From NCBI RefSeq assembly GCF_026000295.1, contig NZ_AP026770.1, forward strand, positions 1-43,388: DNA of 43,388 bases, read 5' to 3'. Numbering within the stretch: the first letter of the stretch is position 1; the number at the start of each line of letters is the position of its first letter. Origin of the DNA: Helicobacter suis HS1. Lineage in GTDB: Bacteria; Campylobacterota; Campylobacteria; Campylobacterales; Helicobacteraceae. Made by a program: the position numbers and the translations under genes. Positions 19,325-28,084 of this stretch are shown here, piece by piece. Under the pieces are notes generated by a model. That model did not search any database. It saw only the letters and a list, made by a program, of their open reading frames with translations, and had not been told where the DNA came from.

Positions 19325-21301
19325 ATGGGCATACAAAAAATCTTAACAATGCTATGTCTTGTAATTTTCTCTCCTATGTCAATCTTTGCTTTAAGCATCC
19401 TGACAACAGACAATATTAATCTCAAGCAAAGAATAGGTAGTTTGCAGGGGAGAGTGGTATTTGGCGAAAAAGTCTTTCTTGTCCAAGCTATAGGTCAATA
19501 CCACATAAGAGGAAAAGCCCTAGAGCTAGAGATCACTGATCTTATCAGGAATAACCAAAAACTCCACCTATCACAAAATGCAAGAACCACGCAAAATATC
19601 CCTCCTAACTTGTGGATCAGAAAGGGTTCTCTTCTCCATTTTAGCTGTGAAAATGCAGATGAAATTGCTAAAATTTTAGGTGTATCTAGTGAAGAATACA
19701 AACAATTAGAAAATTCAACAGATTGTGCTAATGCCACTAGTAATGCTAGCACAGAAAACAATAAACCTAGCGGTGTAGGGGCTGGAATAGACAAACAGGG
19801 CGTGATTGGTGTGGATGGCTCAAGTGGCACTAGTAGCTATACAGATGGGAATGTGGGAGGATTCAATAATAATTCTTTTCAAAATAGCAGTAGTGGTAGT
19901 AGTAACGATGGTAGTAGCCTACAAAACTTCTCCAATGGTGGCTCCCTCAACAACGGCATATACCCTCTGCCACTGCCAACTGAAAGCGGAGGAAACAACT
20001 CAAACACAGATTCAGGTATTCCCTCCAGTAGCGCTACAGATTCTACAAATCTTCCCTATTCCATGCAATATTGTAAGGTCCCTGAATTTGATGCAGCTAC
20101 AAACCAATTTAAACTTTTTGTGATAGGCAAAGACGGGACATGCCAAGAAATGAATGCCTACAGAGATGATACCAAATGCAGTTATCGTTATGATTTTGAA
20201 AAAGGTAAGGCCATTAAACAGACGCAATTTTACTATGTGGATAAAGAGAACAAAACGCAATACATCGGCGGGTGTGTAGATCTCCATGGAGCACAATATG
20301 CTATGCAACTTTACAAAGACGATAGCAAATGTACGCTGAGCCAAACAAGTGATAAAGGCTATGGGATGGGGCAATCTCAAAGTTTTCAAACCCAAATCGT
20401 CTTTAGAGGCATGGACAATTTACTCCATGTTGCAATAGATTGCGCAGACTACGCTAGGGTGCAGGATAGGATTGTGCGTTATGAAAAGAATTCTAATACC
20501 AAACAAATGACGCCTATTGTGGATCAATACTACGAAGATCCTATTACTAAAAAACAGGTCATTCTCAACCGCGGAGTAGAAAGCAAGTTATCCAGCCAAT
20601 ACCAAGAATATGCCTGTGGAAAGTGGGTTTATGATGATGCAAAATTACAAGCTTATAGACCTACTATGTTAAAAAGCTATGATGCCATCAACGGCGTTTA
20701 TGTAGAAGTTACACCTTGTGATTTTGAATCTGGAATCAAGAGTGGCAAAATTACCGTGCCCTATGCCAAATTACCCGCCACAGAAACTACCTTAGATACA
20801 AAAACCACCAGCCATCAATTCTTCTTGACATTAGCTAGAGAACACAGCGGTGTTTGTTATAATGTAAGACAACATAATTGTCCCATCATCGATTCTAATG
20901 CCAATCAAGCATGGGCAAGCACCTATGTAACCACAACAACAGAGATCAAGCAGCCCTACCAAAGACCCGCACAAGATGGTGAAACCCCAACTATCTACAC
21001 CATCACCACGCAGACAAACGCTATCAAACGGAGTACGCAAGTCAGCGATGCGAGCATTGGTCTTAGTGATCTCTACATGCAGTTTGTAGAAGTACAAGAA
21101 GGATACTACAAAGATAATACCATCAAGACTTCAGAAAAATTTTTAAAATGGCAACAGGCAAGTGTTAGACCCGGCAATGGAAGTTGTGAGCAACTTGAAA
21201 TGGTAGGAGACTACATGGGTAGCAGGGTTAAAGAGTGGGTACCAAACATGTACACCAGATGTAGTAGGCATGGCCAGTATGTTTATGATAGCACATGGTA
21301 A
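19325..21301 (+). CDS. Large secreted, Cys-containing protein of the T4SS operon
   Basis: 658 residues. It begins with a signal peptide (KILTMLCLVIFSPMSIFA, cleavage near residue 23), so it should reach the periplasm or surface. Residues ~25-125 form a first domain, ~140-235 a Ser/Gly/Asn-rich linker, and from ~240 a Cys-rich half. That half contains at least two similar units, each with a DDTKC or DDSKC motif, a Gln-rich strand and then GGCVD or AIDCAD, suggesting repeated disulfide-linked modules. It sits between the small VirD4-linked genes and the VirB5-like gene and overlaps the latter by 32 bases. Position and architecture would suit an envelope or surface component of the transfer apparatus; no family is recognised with certainty. 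The frame is intact. Confidence 0.75.
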   Translation: MGIQKILTMLCLVIFSPMSIFALSILTTDNINLKQRIGSLQGRVVFGEKVFLVQAIGQYHIRGKALELEITDLIRNNQKLHLSQNARTTQNIPPNLWIRKGSLLHFSCENADEIAKILGVSSEEYKQLENSTDCANATSNASTENNKPSGVGAGIDKQGVIGVDGSSGTSSYTDGNVGGFNNNSFQNSSSGSSNDGSSLQNFSNGGSLNNGIYPLPLPTESGGNNSNTDSGIPSSSATDSTNLPYSMQYCKVPEFDAATNQFKLFVIGKDGTCQEMNAYRDDTKCSYRYDFEKGKAIKQTQFYYVDKENKTQYIGGCVDLHGAQYAMQLYKDDSKCTLSQTSDKGYGMGQSQSFQTQIVFRGMDNLLHVAIDCADYARVQDRIVRYEKNSNTKQMTPIVDQYYEDPITKKQVILNRGVESKLSSQYQEYACGKWVYDDAKLQAYRPTMLKSYDAINGVYVEVTPCDFESGIKSGKITVPYAKLPATETTLDTKTTSHQFFLTLAREHSGVCYNVRQHNCPIIDSNANQAWASTYVTTTTEIKQPYQRPAQDGETPTIYTITTQTNAIKRSTQVSDASIGLSDLYMQFVEVQEGYYKDNTIKTSEKFLKWQQASVRPGNGSCEQLEMVGDYMGSRVKEWVPNMYTRCSRHGQYVYDSTW

Positions 21302-22337
21302 AAAATACTTACTTGCTTGTATCTTAGGTATAGTCAAGTTGGGTGCTGTAGGGATGCTTGTAGAAAACCCAAGCCAAGACGCTGCTTCTGCTTCCATGCT
21401 ATCTAGGATGGCAACTCAAATCAACCAAGCAGCAGACATGATCAAAAAATACCAAGACATGTTAGAAAAGGCTCAGGCAACAATCAATCAACTCAATCAA
21501 GTCAATAAGGTTTTGAGTGGTACTCAAGACTTCCTCAATGGCTCTATTCTTAACATCGCTAACCCAAAAGACCTAATAGATAATGCAATCAACATTGCCA
21601 AACAAATCAAAACCAATACACAAAATCTAGCCGAGCAAGTAAAGGATTATAACATTGCCAATGCTCTAAAAGTGCGCACCATTGCCTCTAAATGCCCTGA
21701 AATTGATTATGAACACCTTTCTCCCTCAGCTAAAAGGCTTCTTTTTAGCCAAAAGGGCAAAGAAAGCGAAGCACTCAAAGCATTAAAGAATCTTTCAGAT
21801 GCAATGGGAAATACCATGATTGAAAATGGTGGCTATGTCTTTGGACAAATGAGTGGCAAAACTCTAGCACCACACATTTGCATAAAACGCGATAATAGGG
21901 CTTTAGCCATAGACATCCAAAAAGAAGACATGCGCGCAAGATTAGCCTTGCTCAACAATGACTACAAAGGATACAAAGAGGCCATTAGAAAAAAACAAGA
22001 GGCGCAAGACAAATTATTTTACAGCACACAAAAAGAAATAGAAAGGCTTAGCTTCACCTTACTCAGGCGTGTGGAAAAACAACTCTCTACTCTTGGCGTA
22101 AAGGATCTCAAATACAAAGGTAAATATTGCATACAACAAACAAGTTCAGATGGTAGAGAATTTTGTGAACCCATGGACTTTGAAATCAATAGGCTTAATG
22201 CTGACTTTCTAAAATTGCAAGGCGATTTAAGTGAGCAACTAAAAGCTGCTCCAGACAAAAAAACACAAGCACAAATCTATGCCAATATGAAACAAAAATT
22301 TGACACATTGGGCTTAGAATTGACACATTGGGCTTAG
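21270..22337 (+). CDS. virB5: VirB5/TrbJ-like periplasmic or pilus-tip protein
   Basis: 355 residues. A hydrophobic export signal (KKYLLACILGIVKLGAVGML) is followed by long amphipathic helices rich in Gln, Asn and Lys (INQAADMIKKYQDMLEKAQ, INQLNQVNKVLSGTQDFLNG), the pattern of VirB5/TrbJ minor pilins. Start ATG 21270; an ATG at 21285 in the same frame would give a cleaner signal peptide. A 20-bp tandem duplication at 22301-22340 changes the last residues: the present end is LGLELTHWA, while one copy fewer would continue through LEFFKFYELYTL for about 20 residues, overlapping the next gene. The operon otherwise lacks a VirB5, which supports the assignment; sequence identity alone would not. 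Confidence 0.6.
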   Translation: MASMFMIAHGKKYLLACILGIVKLGAVGMLVENPSQDAASASMLSRMATQINQAADMIKKYQDMLEKAQATINQLNQVNKVLSGTQDFLNGSILNIANPKDLIDNAINIAKQIKTNTQNLAEQVKDYNIANALKVRTIASKCPEIDYEHLSPSAKRLLFSQKGKESEALKALKNLSDAMGNTMIENGGYVFGQMSGKTLAPHICIKRDNRALAIDIQKEDMRARLALLNNDYKGYKEAIRKKQEAQDKLFYSTQKEIERLSFTLLRRVEKQLSTLGVKDLKYKGKYCIQQTSSDGREFCEPMDFEINRLNADFLKLQGDLSEQLKAAPDKKTQAQIYANMKQKFDTLGLELTHWA

Positions 22338-22341
22338 AATT
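22301..22341. repeat. 20-bp tandem duplication at the virB5-like gene end
   Basis: TGACACATTGGGCTTAGAAT twice, identical. It changes the last residues of the VirB5-like protein. Confidence 0.9.
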
Positions 22342-22352
22342 TTTTAAATTTT

Positions 22353-22613
22353 ATGAACTCTACACTCTCAGCTGTTTCAGAGATCATTTTGAGCGTTTAT
22401 AAAAAGGATAATGACCTTGAGCCAATCACTCTTACTAAAACAGAACAAAAAGAATTTCAGAATTTACAAAGCTCCATCAATATGGCCCACAAAGCTAATC
22501 TGACAAAATATGGATTTCCTGTCAGTGGTAGTAGTAGCAAGGCATTACCTAGCAATAGAAGTTGGCTAGATAAGAAAAACTTTGATATGAACTATGATTT
22601 AGACGGAGATTAA
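22353..22613 (+). CDS. Small hypothetical protein
   Basis: 86 residues, polar and partly helical (SAVSEIILSVYKKDNDLEP, LTKTEQKEFQNLQSSINMA), without signal peptide or membrane segment. It follows the VirB5-like gene by 15 bases and precedes the lipoprotein gene, so it is read as part of the rightward transfer operon. The start region directly follows a 20-bp duplication that may have disturbed the original gene junction. No family recognised. Confidence 0.5.
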   Translation: MNSTLSAVSEIILSVYKKDNDLEPITLTKTEQKEFQNLQSSINMAHKANLTKYGFPVSGSSSKALPSNRSWLDKKNFDMNYDLDGD

Positions 22614-22664
22614 GTAGAATGCGCCATGTTATAATGTCGCAAAAATGTATTGAGTGTGATTATT

Positions 22665-23585
22665 ATGAGACTTGTCCAAAATCTTGTGTGTATTATTGCC
22701 ATGATTTTATTATCCTGTGCCCTAGTAGCTAAGCCTCTTAAATTTGTCCCTATGATGAAAGAACATGATCTACTACGGCTGTTTTACCTCACAGAAGCCC
22801 AGAAACCCTATGCCTTAAATTGCAATCAAGAAATCAATGCCCTTGATTATTTAGATCCAAACTCCAAAGAAAAGAAAATTGAAGTCCCTTTATCTTGGAT
22901 TGATGACTTGGATGCGTGTACCCGTTATTCTCTGTTATGGGAAAGTGGAAGAAGACACCACACTTTAGTTAGTAATAACTACCTGTTTGAAAACTTCCAT
23001 GCAACTGCTGTGCGGACAATTGATGATCCTATCTATGGATCAAAATCTATAGAGGAGTCTGCTAAGACTACTAGAGTCTTTAGTAAAAAGGTCAAAGAAA
23101 TTGCAAAACAATGCAACGAAAAATATGGTAGACCTGCTGGAAGCGCGCACACGCCATGGCAACAAAAGGAAAAGATGATTAAGGATTGGATGCACGAGGT
23201 GTCATCTTGTATCAATAGCAAGCAGTCTGAGATCAAAGCTAATATTCATTTAGACGATCAGAGTCGTATTATAAGTATGGACGAACATAATTGTCGTGAA
23301 TGGCAGAAAAGTTACAAACTAAGTGAAGATCAACTTAGAGATCAAAAAGAGCTCTTAGCCAAAGAAAGGGAGTACAAAAGAAAACACCATTGCAAATGGA
23401 AGGATGGATATACTTACTGCTATCTTGCAGATTCTAATCAAACTGGCCATTCTGCAGAATACATCTACGAACATTCACCCGATGCCAAGCAATTCAAACT
23501 CTATAGCACAACCAATACCCCCGAATATGAACGGTGCAAGAAAGATTATGGCATCCAAATAGGACCAGAGCCAAGATTAAAATAG
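22665..23585 (+). CDS. Predicted lipoprotein of the T4SS operon
   Basis: 306 residues from ATG 22665; a TTG five codons upstream is also in frame. The N-terminus is a lipoprotein signal: a hydrophobic stretch ending in MILLSCALVA, with LLSC as lipobox and Cys as lipidation site. The mature part is hydrophilic, with paired cysteines (YALNCNQE, DACTRY, AKQCNEK, SSCINS, HNCREW, HHCKWKDGYTYC), so a disulfide-bonded envelope protein is likely. It lies just before virB6, and the operon context suggests a role at the outer membrane or in mating-pair formation. No family recognised. Confidence 0.65.
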   Translation: MRLVQNLVCIIAMILLSCALVAKPLKFVPMMKEHDLLRLFYLTEAQKPYALNCNQEINALDYLDPNSKEKKIEVPLSWIDDLDACTRYSLLWESGRRHHTLVSNNYLFENFHATAVRTIDDPIYGSKSIEESAKTTRVFSKKVKEIAKQCNEKYGRPAGSAHTPWQQKEKMIKDWMHEVSSCINSKQSEIKANIHLDDQSRIISMDEHNCREWQKSYKLSEDQLRDQKELLAKEREYKRKHHCKWKDGYTYCYLADSNQTGHSAEYIYEHSPDAKQFKLYSTTNTPEYERCKKDYGIQIGPEPRLK

Positions 23586-23614
23586 AGTAAAATTAATCAC
23601 ATAAAACAGCGCTA

Positions 23615-24802
23615 ATGCAAGAGAGCCAGTATACAAAATTCATAGGTCTATTTGAAAATTTTATCAATCAAATTGCGCTTTTATTGCCAAGTGGCCTTAG
23701 TTCAGCACTACAGGCAAGCGGAAATGTCATTGGCGTGCTTCTCATCTTATTATTTGTGTTTAGCAAGCTTAAGAAAGACGATCTTTTTGAGATTAGAACC
23801 CTTATAGCTATAGGTATTTTCTTTGGCTATTTAGCCTTTTTCAATTGGAGCATGAATCATCCAAAAGATTCGCAATCTTACTTTAGAAGTTTTATTGAAT
23901 ACCCAGCAGATCAAGTAATGGGTGCTTTAAGTACACTCAAATTTGAAGGCTATCAGGAAACCAACAAAACAGAAACCATTAGTTTTAAAAGTAGAACTAT
24001 TGATACTTTGATCTCAGAAATTTTTCATTCCACAGGAAATCTAGTAACCCGCACTTTTCAGAGTCTAAAGACAGGCACAATCTTATACATGATTCCTATC
24101 GTTTTAACCATCCTAGTCATAGCAGTCCTAGAAGCTTTGTTTGTTTTCCATATTGTCTATTTTATTTGTGTAACTTTCATAGAAATTACCCTGTACTTTG
24201 CACTCTACATTCTATTCATTCCATTGGTATTTTTCCAACAAACAAGAGGCTTTGCCTGGTCCTATATCAAAAAAGTTGTGTCCTTAACTTTTTATGCCCC
24301 ATTTATCACTTTAGTTTCACTCCTAGACTACAACATCTTGACTTTCATTAAAAGCGGGACCACTAACATGGAAGCTCTGCCACAACAGGGGTTTTTAGAA
24401 AGCATTTTTAGCACAATACATGTCAAATTTTCAGATTATGTAGATTTTCTCTTAGATCTAACATTCATCGCACTGGGTGCTTATTTTTGTCTCAAGCTTG
24501 TATCTAAAATCCCAGAAATGATCAACGCTATCTTTGGCACACAAGGTGTAATGAGCGATGCAAGCCACTTTGTTAGTTCTGCCATTTCTCTAGTTCAAGC
24601 TCCCATTGCAGCAACAGCTGGACTTGCCAAAGGAGGCTACACACAAGGAGGAATTGGAGGAGCTCTAGCCAACATAGCCACTATGGGAGGCTATAAAGGT
24701 GTATCTGATCTAAGAAACCATGCAATACTTTCAAAAGAAACAAGTAGTAACAGCACAGCTAATCTAGGTGGAAAAGTTGGCACAACTACGGTAGAAACTT
24801 AA
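23615..24802 (+). CDS. virB6: VirB6/TrbL-type polytopic membrane protein
   Basis: VirB6 forms part of the inner-membrane channel. The protein has 395 residues with about six membrane spans: around residues 37-55 (GVLLILLFVFSKLK), 60-80, 145-175 (MIPIVLTILVIAVLEALFV), 175-205, 210-235 and 275-295. Between spans 2 and 3 lies a periplasmic stretch, and the C-terminus (from ~320) is a Gly/Ala-rich tail, as in many VirB6 proteins. It is the last gene of the rightward operon and converges with the leftward VirB operon; only 14 bases separate the two stops and no clear terminator hairpin is visible there. Confidence 0.8.
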   Translation: MQESQYTKFIGLFENFINQIALLLPSGLSSALQASGNVIGVLLILLFVFSKLKKDDLFEIRTLIAIGIFFGYLAFFNWSMNHPKDSQSYFRSFIEYPADQVMGALSTLKFEGYQETNKTETISFKSRTIDTLISEIFHSTGNLVTRTFQSLKTGTILYMIPIVLTILVIAVLEALFVFHIVYFICVTFIEITLYFALYILFIPLVFFQQTRGFAWSYIKKVVSLTFYAPFITLVSLLDYNILTFIKSGTTNMEALPQQGFLESIFSTIHVKFSDYVDFLLDLTFIALGAYFCLKLVSKIPEMINAIFGTQGVMSDASHFVSSAISLVQAPIAATAGLAKGGYTQGGIGGALANIATMGGYKGVSDLRNHAILSKETSSNSTANLGGKVGTTTVET

Positions 24803-24816
24803 AAGATGGTAATGTG

Positions 24817-25116
24817 TCAATTGTTGTCTTTAAACACCATCTGTTCTCCAATCTCTTCTAAAAAATCTTCTACCATCGCGTCTAAAACTTTTTCACAATC
24901 CTTTAAGTCTTGAGAACTTGGTTTTTCTAGCTTTTGCAAACTTTCTAGAATATATGGAAAATGTTCTAGAATTTGGGTGAGCCTTTCATCATAATAGCCT
25001 GTATCTGCATTAGGAAGTAGTTTTGAGTCGTTAGCAACTTGTCTTAAAAACAACACTTCTTCTTGCATCCTTAAAAGTCTTTCTCTAATCTCTTCGAGGC
25101 AAATTTTATCATTCAT
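24817..25116 (-). CDS. Small acidic helical protein at the end of the virB operon
   Basis: 99 residues, Glu/Leu-rich and helical (LEEIRERLLRMQEEVLFL, DCEKVLDAMVEDFLEEIGE), with no membrane segment. Its ATG overlaps the stop of the MobC-like gene (ATGA), so translation is probably coupled. A relaxosome or secretion chaperone role would fit its size, acidity and position but is speculation. No family recognised. Confidence 0.6.
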   Translation of the reverse strand: MNDKICLEEIRERLLRMQEEVLFLRQVANDSKLLPNADTGYYDERLTQILEHFPYILESLQKLEKPSSQDLKDCEKVLDAMVEDFLEEIGEQMVFKDNN

Positions 25117-25562
25117 GATCTTCTCCTTGGCATTTTATTACCCAATAAAGCCATGTTTTTTAAGACTAAAATCCTCAAAAACCCTATCTGTTTAGTGCAA
25201 TTTTGCACCTGTGTCTGTATCTCTATTAAAAGCGCTTCATGGATACCATCCCCTGCAAAAGCGTTCATGTTAAGATGGCGTGCAATCTGATTGAGATTAG
25301 AAAAAGTTGCATTCAATCCCATGTAGAGATTCTTGTGCTCCTGCATAAGCGCAATACTCTTTTTAAGCCACTTGTTTTGGCTATCAGAGGGCTTCTCATG
25401 CTCTAAAATCATCGCCTCTAACAACTTAGTCATGCTGGTTTTATTCTCTGAGCTTAGCCTTTTTAGTGTTTGTGCGCTCTTAGCTTCTAGCACAAAAACC
25501 ATGCGTCTACCTCCATTCTTAAGCTTGGATTTTCTGTAGGGCTGGGGATTTTTAAGACGCAT
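25113..25562 (-). CDS. mobC: MobC-like relaxosome accessory protein
   Basis: 149 residues. The stretch NATFSNLNQIARHLNM matches the hallmark N-L-N-Q-I-A-x-x-x-N of MobC proteins, which bind oriT and help the relaxase open the nic region. The N-terminal third is basic (RKSKLKNGGRRMVFVLEAKS) followed by a helix-turn-helix-like or ribbon-helix-helix-like segment (SENKTSMTKLLEAMI), consistent with DNA binding. The start overlaps the end of virB11 by 11 bases. Unusually, it is more than 20 kb from the relaxase gene and the candidate oriT. Confidence 0.72.
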   Translation of the reverse strand: MRLKNPQPYRKSKLKNGGRRMVFVLEAKSAQTLKRLSSENKTSMTKLLEAMILEHEKPSDSQNKWLKKSIALMQEHKNLYMGLNATFSNLNQIARHLNMNAFAGDGIHEALLIEIQTQVQNCTKQIGFLRILVLKNMALLGNKMPRRRS

Positions 25563-26520
25563 GTGTTCTCACCATAAGTTTTCTTAAGTCTTTTTTGACA
25601 TCTAGGACATCTTCAATCACCCTGAGATGATCTTTTCTAATAATTTGGATGATCACATCTATGCCGGCAATGAAAAAATCTAACAACGCTTCCATACTGA
25701 TGTCCTTACCACTACCAATTTTGATATTCATGCCAATGGCCAAGAAAGCGTCTTCTACACTATTAGCATGTAGGGTAGAGATCATGCCGCTATGTCCGGT
25801 ATTGGCTAATCTTAAGAATAAAGCCACATTTCTAGTGTCAATCTCTCCTAATAAAAGCCTGTCTGGACTCATGCGCATGGCACTATTGAGCGCGTCTTCA
25901 TAGGTGTAGTGCGTGTCTTCGTTCTTGCCAACAATGATACTAACCTTGTTCTCATTGGATATTTTAAGCTCTGGAGAATCCTCAATACTAATTACTCGTT
26001 CATGAGAAGGGATGCTTTCTATGAGGCAATTGACAAAACTTGTCTTACCGCTAGCTGTCCCACCGCTCACTAAAATATTTTTGCCTTGTTTAACCAAATT
26101 TGTGAAGTCAGCGTAGTTGATCTGGCGCTCCAAACATTTCTTACCCAATTGGAAAGCATCTATGGGAAATTTAAATGCATGGGGAATTCTGATATTAATG
26201 GCAATGGTGTGGTTAGCTGTTACACTAGGATGGATGGCATTTACTCTATATTGTGTGAAAGGAATAGAAGTGGAAAGTTTTGGGTGGTTTAGATCAAATC
26301 TTTGGTGTCTGTAGGTAGCTAATTGTTCGCAAAAATTAAGTAAAAAACGCTCATCAAAACGCGCGTTCTCTACCCTTTGTGTCTGTGAACCCTTCACCAG
26401 ATACAATACATATGGCCCATTAAAAATAATTTCATTGATCTGCATTTCTAGAAATGGACGGAGTTCTTGGATAAAGTGTTGCAACATTAACGATAAATCT
26501 TGTTGTTTAGAATGAACCAT
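25552..26520 (-). CDS. virB11: VirB11 traffic ATPase
   Basis: VirB11 is the hexameric cytoplasmic ATPase that drives pilus assembly and substrate transfer. 322 residues, the usual length. Seen: an N-terminal domain with EIIFNGPYVLYLVKG, Walker A SGGTASGKTSFV (~residue 152), the Asp box SIEDSPELK, Walker B region RMSPDRLLLGEI and the His box TGHSGMISTLHANS. The ATG follows TTAGGAG by seven bases. Located between the 75-aa gene and mobC in the leftward operon. Intact. Confidence 0.93.
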   Translation of the reverse strand: MVHSKQQDLSLMLQHFIQELRPFLEMQINEIIFNGPYVLYLVKGSQTQRVENARFDERFLLNFCEQLATYRHQRFDLNHPKLSTSIPFTQYRVNAIHPSVTANHTIAINIRIPHAFKFPIDAFQLGKKCLERQINYADFTNLVKQGKNILVSGGTASGKTSFVNCLIESIPSHERVISIEDSPELKISNENKVSIIVGKNEDTHYTYEDALNSAMRMSPDRLLLGEIDTRNVALFLRLANTGHSGMISTLHANSVEDAFLAIGMNIKIGSGKDISMEALLDFFIAGIDVIIQIIRKDHLRVIEDVLDVKKDLRKLMVRTHAS

Positions 26521-26528
26521 GTAAACTC

Positions 26529-26756
26529 CTAAAAATATCCTAATTCTTTGCCTAACTTTTTCACGATCTCCTCATACTTTAAGGTCTCTGCACGAAACTT
26601 TTTCAGCTTCTCAACAGCATCTTTATAGGCCTGTATTTTCTTGAGATTACTAGGCTTACAGAAGCTCTCAAAAAACTCTATAGAATCCTTAGATACCTGT
26701 TGATTGAATGTACTAGCATCTAGTGGATCTGTGTTTGTCTCTAAGTCTTGGCTCAT
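26529..26756 (-). CDS. Small hypothetical protein between virB10 and virB11
   Basis: 75 residues, charged and helical (KKIQAYKDAVEKLKKFRAE, YEEIVKKLGKELGYF). Its ATG overlaps the virB10 stop (ATGA) and it ends nine bases before virB11, so it is certainly inside the operon and translationally coupled. No signal or membrane segment; a cytoplasmic partner of VirB10 or VirB11 is possible. Family not recognised. Confidence 0.7.
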   Translation of the reverse strand: MSQDLETNTDPLDASTFNQQVSKDSIEFFESFCKPSNLKKIQAYKDAVEKLKKFRAETLKYEEIVKKLGKELGYF

Positions 26757-28084
26757 GGCTTCTCCTTATCTTGTGATTTTTCTTCTTTAAAAAATTGTGC
26801 TAAAACTTCCCCATTCTTGGGGATAGGAAACCAAATGTCAGTATTGGGGGAGATAAAAATACGGCTACCCTCTCTAATAGTGATAATAGGCTTGATTCGT
26901 ATTTGCTCCCTTAAGATTTGTTGTACAATGTTATTGATTGACTGTCCTGTTTGCTGGGTCAATCGCATAAGCATGTAATCTCCAAAGTAGGGATTGGTGT
27001 TTAAATATTTGCCTCTTCCCATGTTGTTTGCCAGAGCAGAGGTAATACCAATTAAAAGTCCATTAGAAAGAGTAGACATGCTCAAGGGCAGTCCGTAGCG
27101 CTCCCAGTATTTATTATGCAAGGTTCCTACAAGTCCATTGTACCCCTTGACATCTGCTCCCTTAGCATCACTTAGAATAATATTAACCCCTTGTGGCGTT
27201 AGAATGCGATTCCACACCACTTCCAAACGATACTCTCCAATCTTGTTATTAGAATTGTAATACCCAATGGCCCTACTCCCTTTAGGGATAAGCACAGCTC
27301 TACCCATAGTGGCATAAATATCACTCTCTATCTGGGCTACAATTTTGCTACCACCAATTTCAGAGCTAATAGGTGTGATTAAAATCGCAGGGATCATTCT
27401 ATCCGCAGTGATAGTGCGCAAGAGTCTATTCTCATTGCTAGCTACATTTTTGCGCTTAAAACCCTCAAAGCCACTAGAACCGTAATCTATTTCTGATGGG
27501 TGTTGCTTGTCTTTGGTATTGCTATCACCATTACTTTCCACTTTCTCAAGTCTTTGGCTTAGCAATGTTAGCCTGATCTTTTCTAGGGAATCAGCTTTGC
27601 TATAATCAAAGCTATTAAAAGAATATTTGGACACGCTAGAAATTTTCTGTTTCTCTAGCAGTGGGAGTTTAGGGACTAGAGTTTGGTTTTTCCTTTGTAT
27701 AAGCTCTTCTAATGCTTTTCTGTCTGGAAGTTTTGCAATCGCCTTATAAGTGGCAATGATATGGCCATTTTTATCTATCAAATTGCCATCTTTATCATAG
27801 AAATAACCTTTGGGAGGCACAGACTCTGCGCGCTTGATTAAATTATCAATATCTTTTTTAGTGGCATCAAAATTATGCGCGGAAGTTCTGGTACTGCTAG
27901 ATTCCTTGTCTTGTAAATCTTTAGTATTTTTAAATAAGTAATCTGAGAGAGGAAACTTAGTTTTAATGGGTTCTAATTTTTCCTCCATCTCTTCTTCATA
28001 AAAAAACCAGATTACAAGGAGTCCAAAAGGGATTAAAAGAAACCAGACAACTTTGAGTTTTAATACTCCTCTAATGTTTGCCAT
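26753..28084 (-). CDS. virB10: VirB10 channel-spanning scaffold protein
   Basis: VirB10 spans both membranes in the T4SS core complex. From ATG 28082-28084 the protein has 443 residues: a short cytoplasmic start, a single membrane segment (KVVWFLLIPFGLLVIWFFY), a periplasmic stretch that includes a repeated KDGNLIDKNGHIIATYK motif, and the conserved C-terminal barrel with SDIYATMGRAVLIPKGSRAI and the helical antenna region (VGTLHNKYWERYGLPLSMS, then GLLIGITSALANNMG). The frame is open further upstream, but those codons overlap virB9; the chosen start overlaps the virB9 stop by 14 bases, typical for this operon. Confidence 0.92.
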   Translation of the reverse strand: MANIRGVLKLKVVWFLLIPFGLLVIWFFYEEEMEEKLEPIKTKFPLSDYLFKNTKDLQDKESSSTRTSAHNFDATKKDIDNLIKRAESVPPKGYFYDKDGNLIDKNGHIIATYKAIAKLPDRKALEELIQRKNQTLVPKLPLLEKQKISSVSKYSFNSFDYSKADSLEKIRLTLLSQRLEKVESNGDSNTKDKQHPSEIDYGSSGFEGFKRKNVASNENRLLRTITADRMIPAILITPISSEIGGSKIVAQIESDIYATMGRAVLIPKGSRAIGYYNSNNKIGEYRLEVVWNRILTPQGVNIILSDAKGADVKGYNGLVGTLHNKYWERYGLPLSMSTLSNGLLIGITSALANNMGRGKYLNTNPYFGDYMLMRLTQQTGQSINNIVQQILREQIRIKPIITIREGSRIFISPNTDIWFPIPKNGEVLAQFFKEEKSQDKEKP

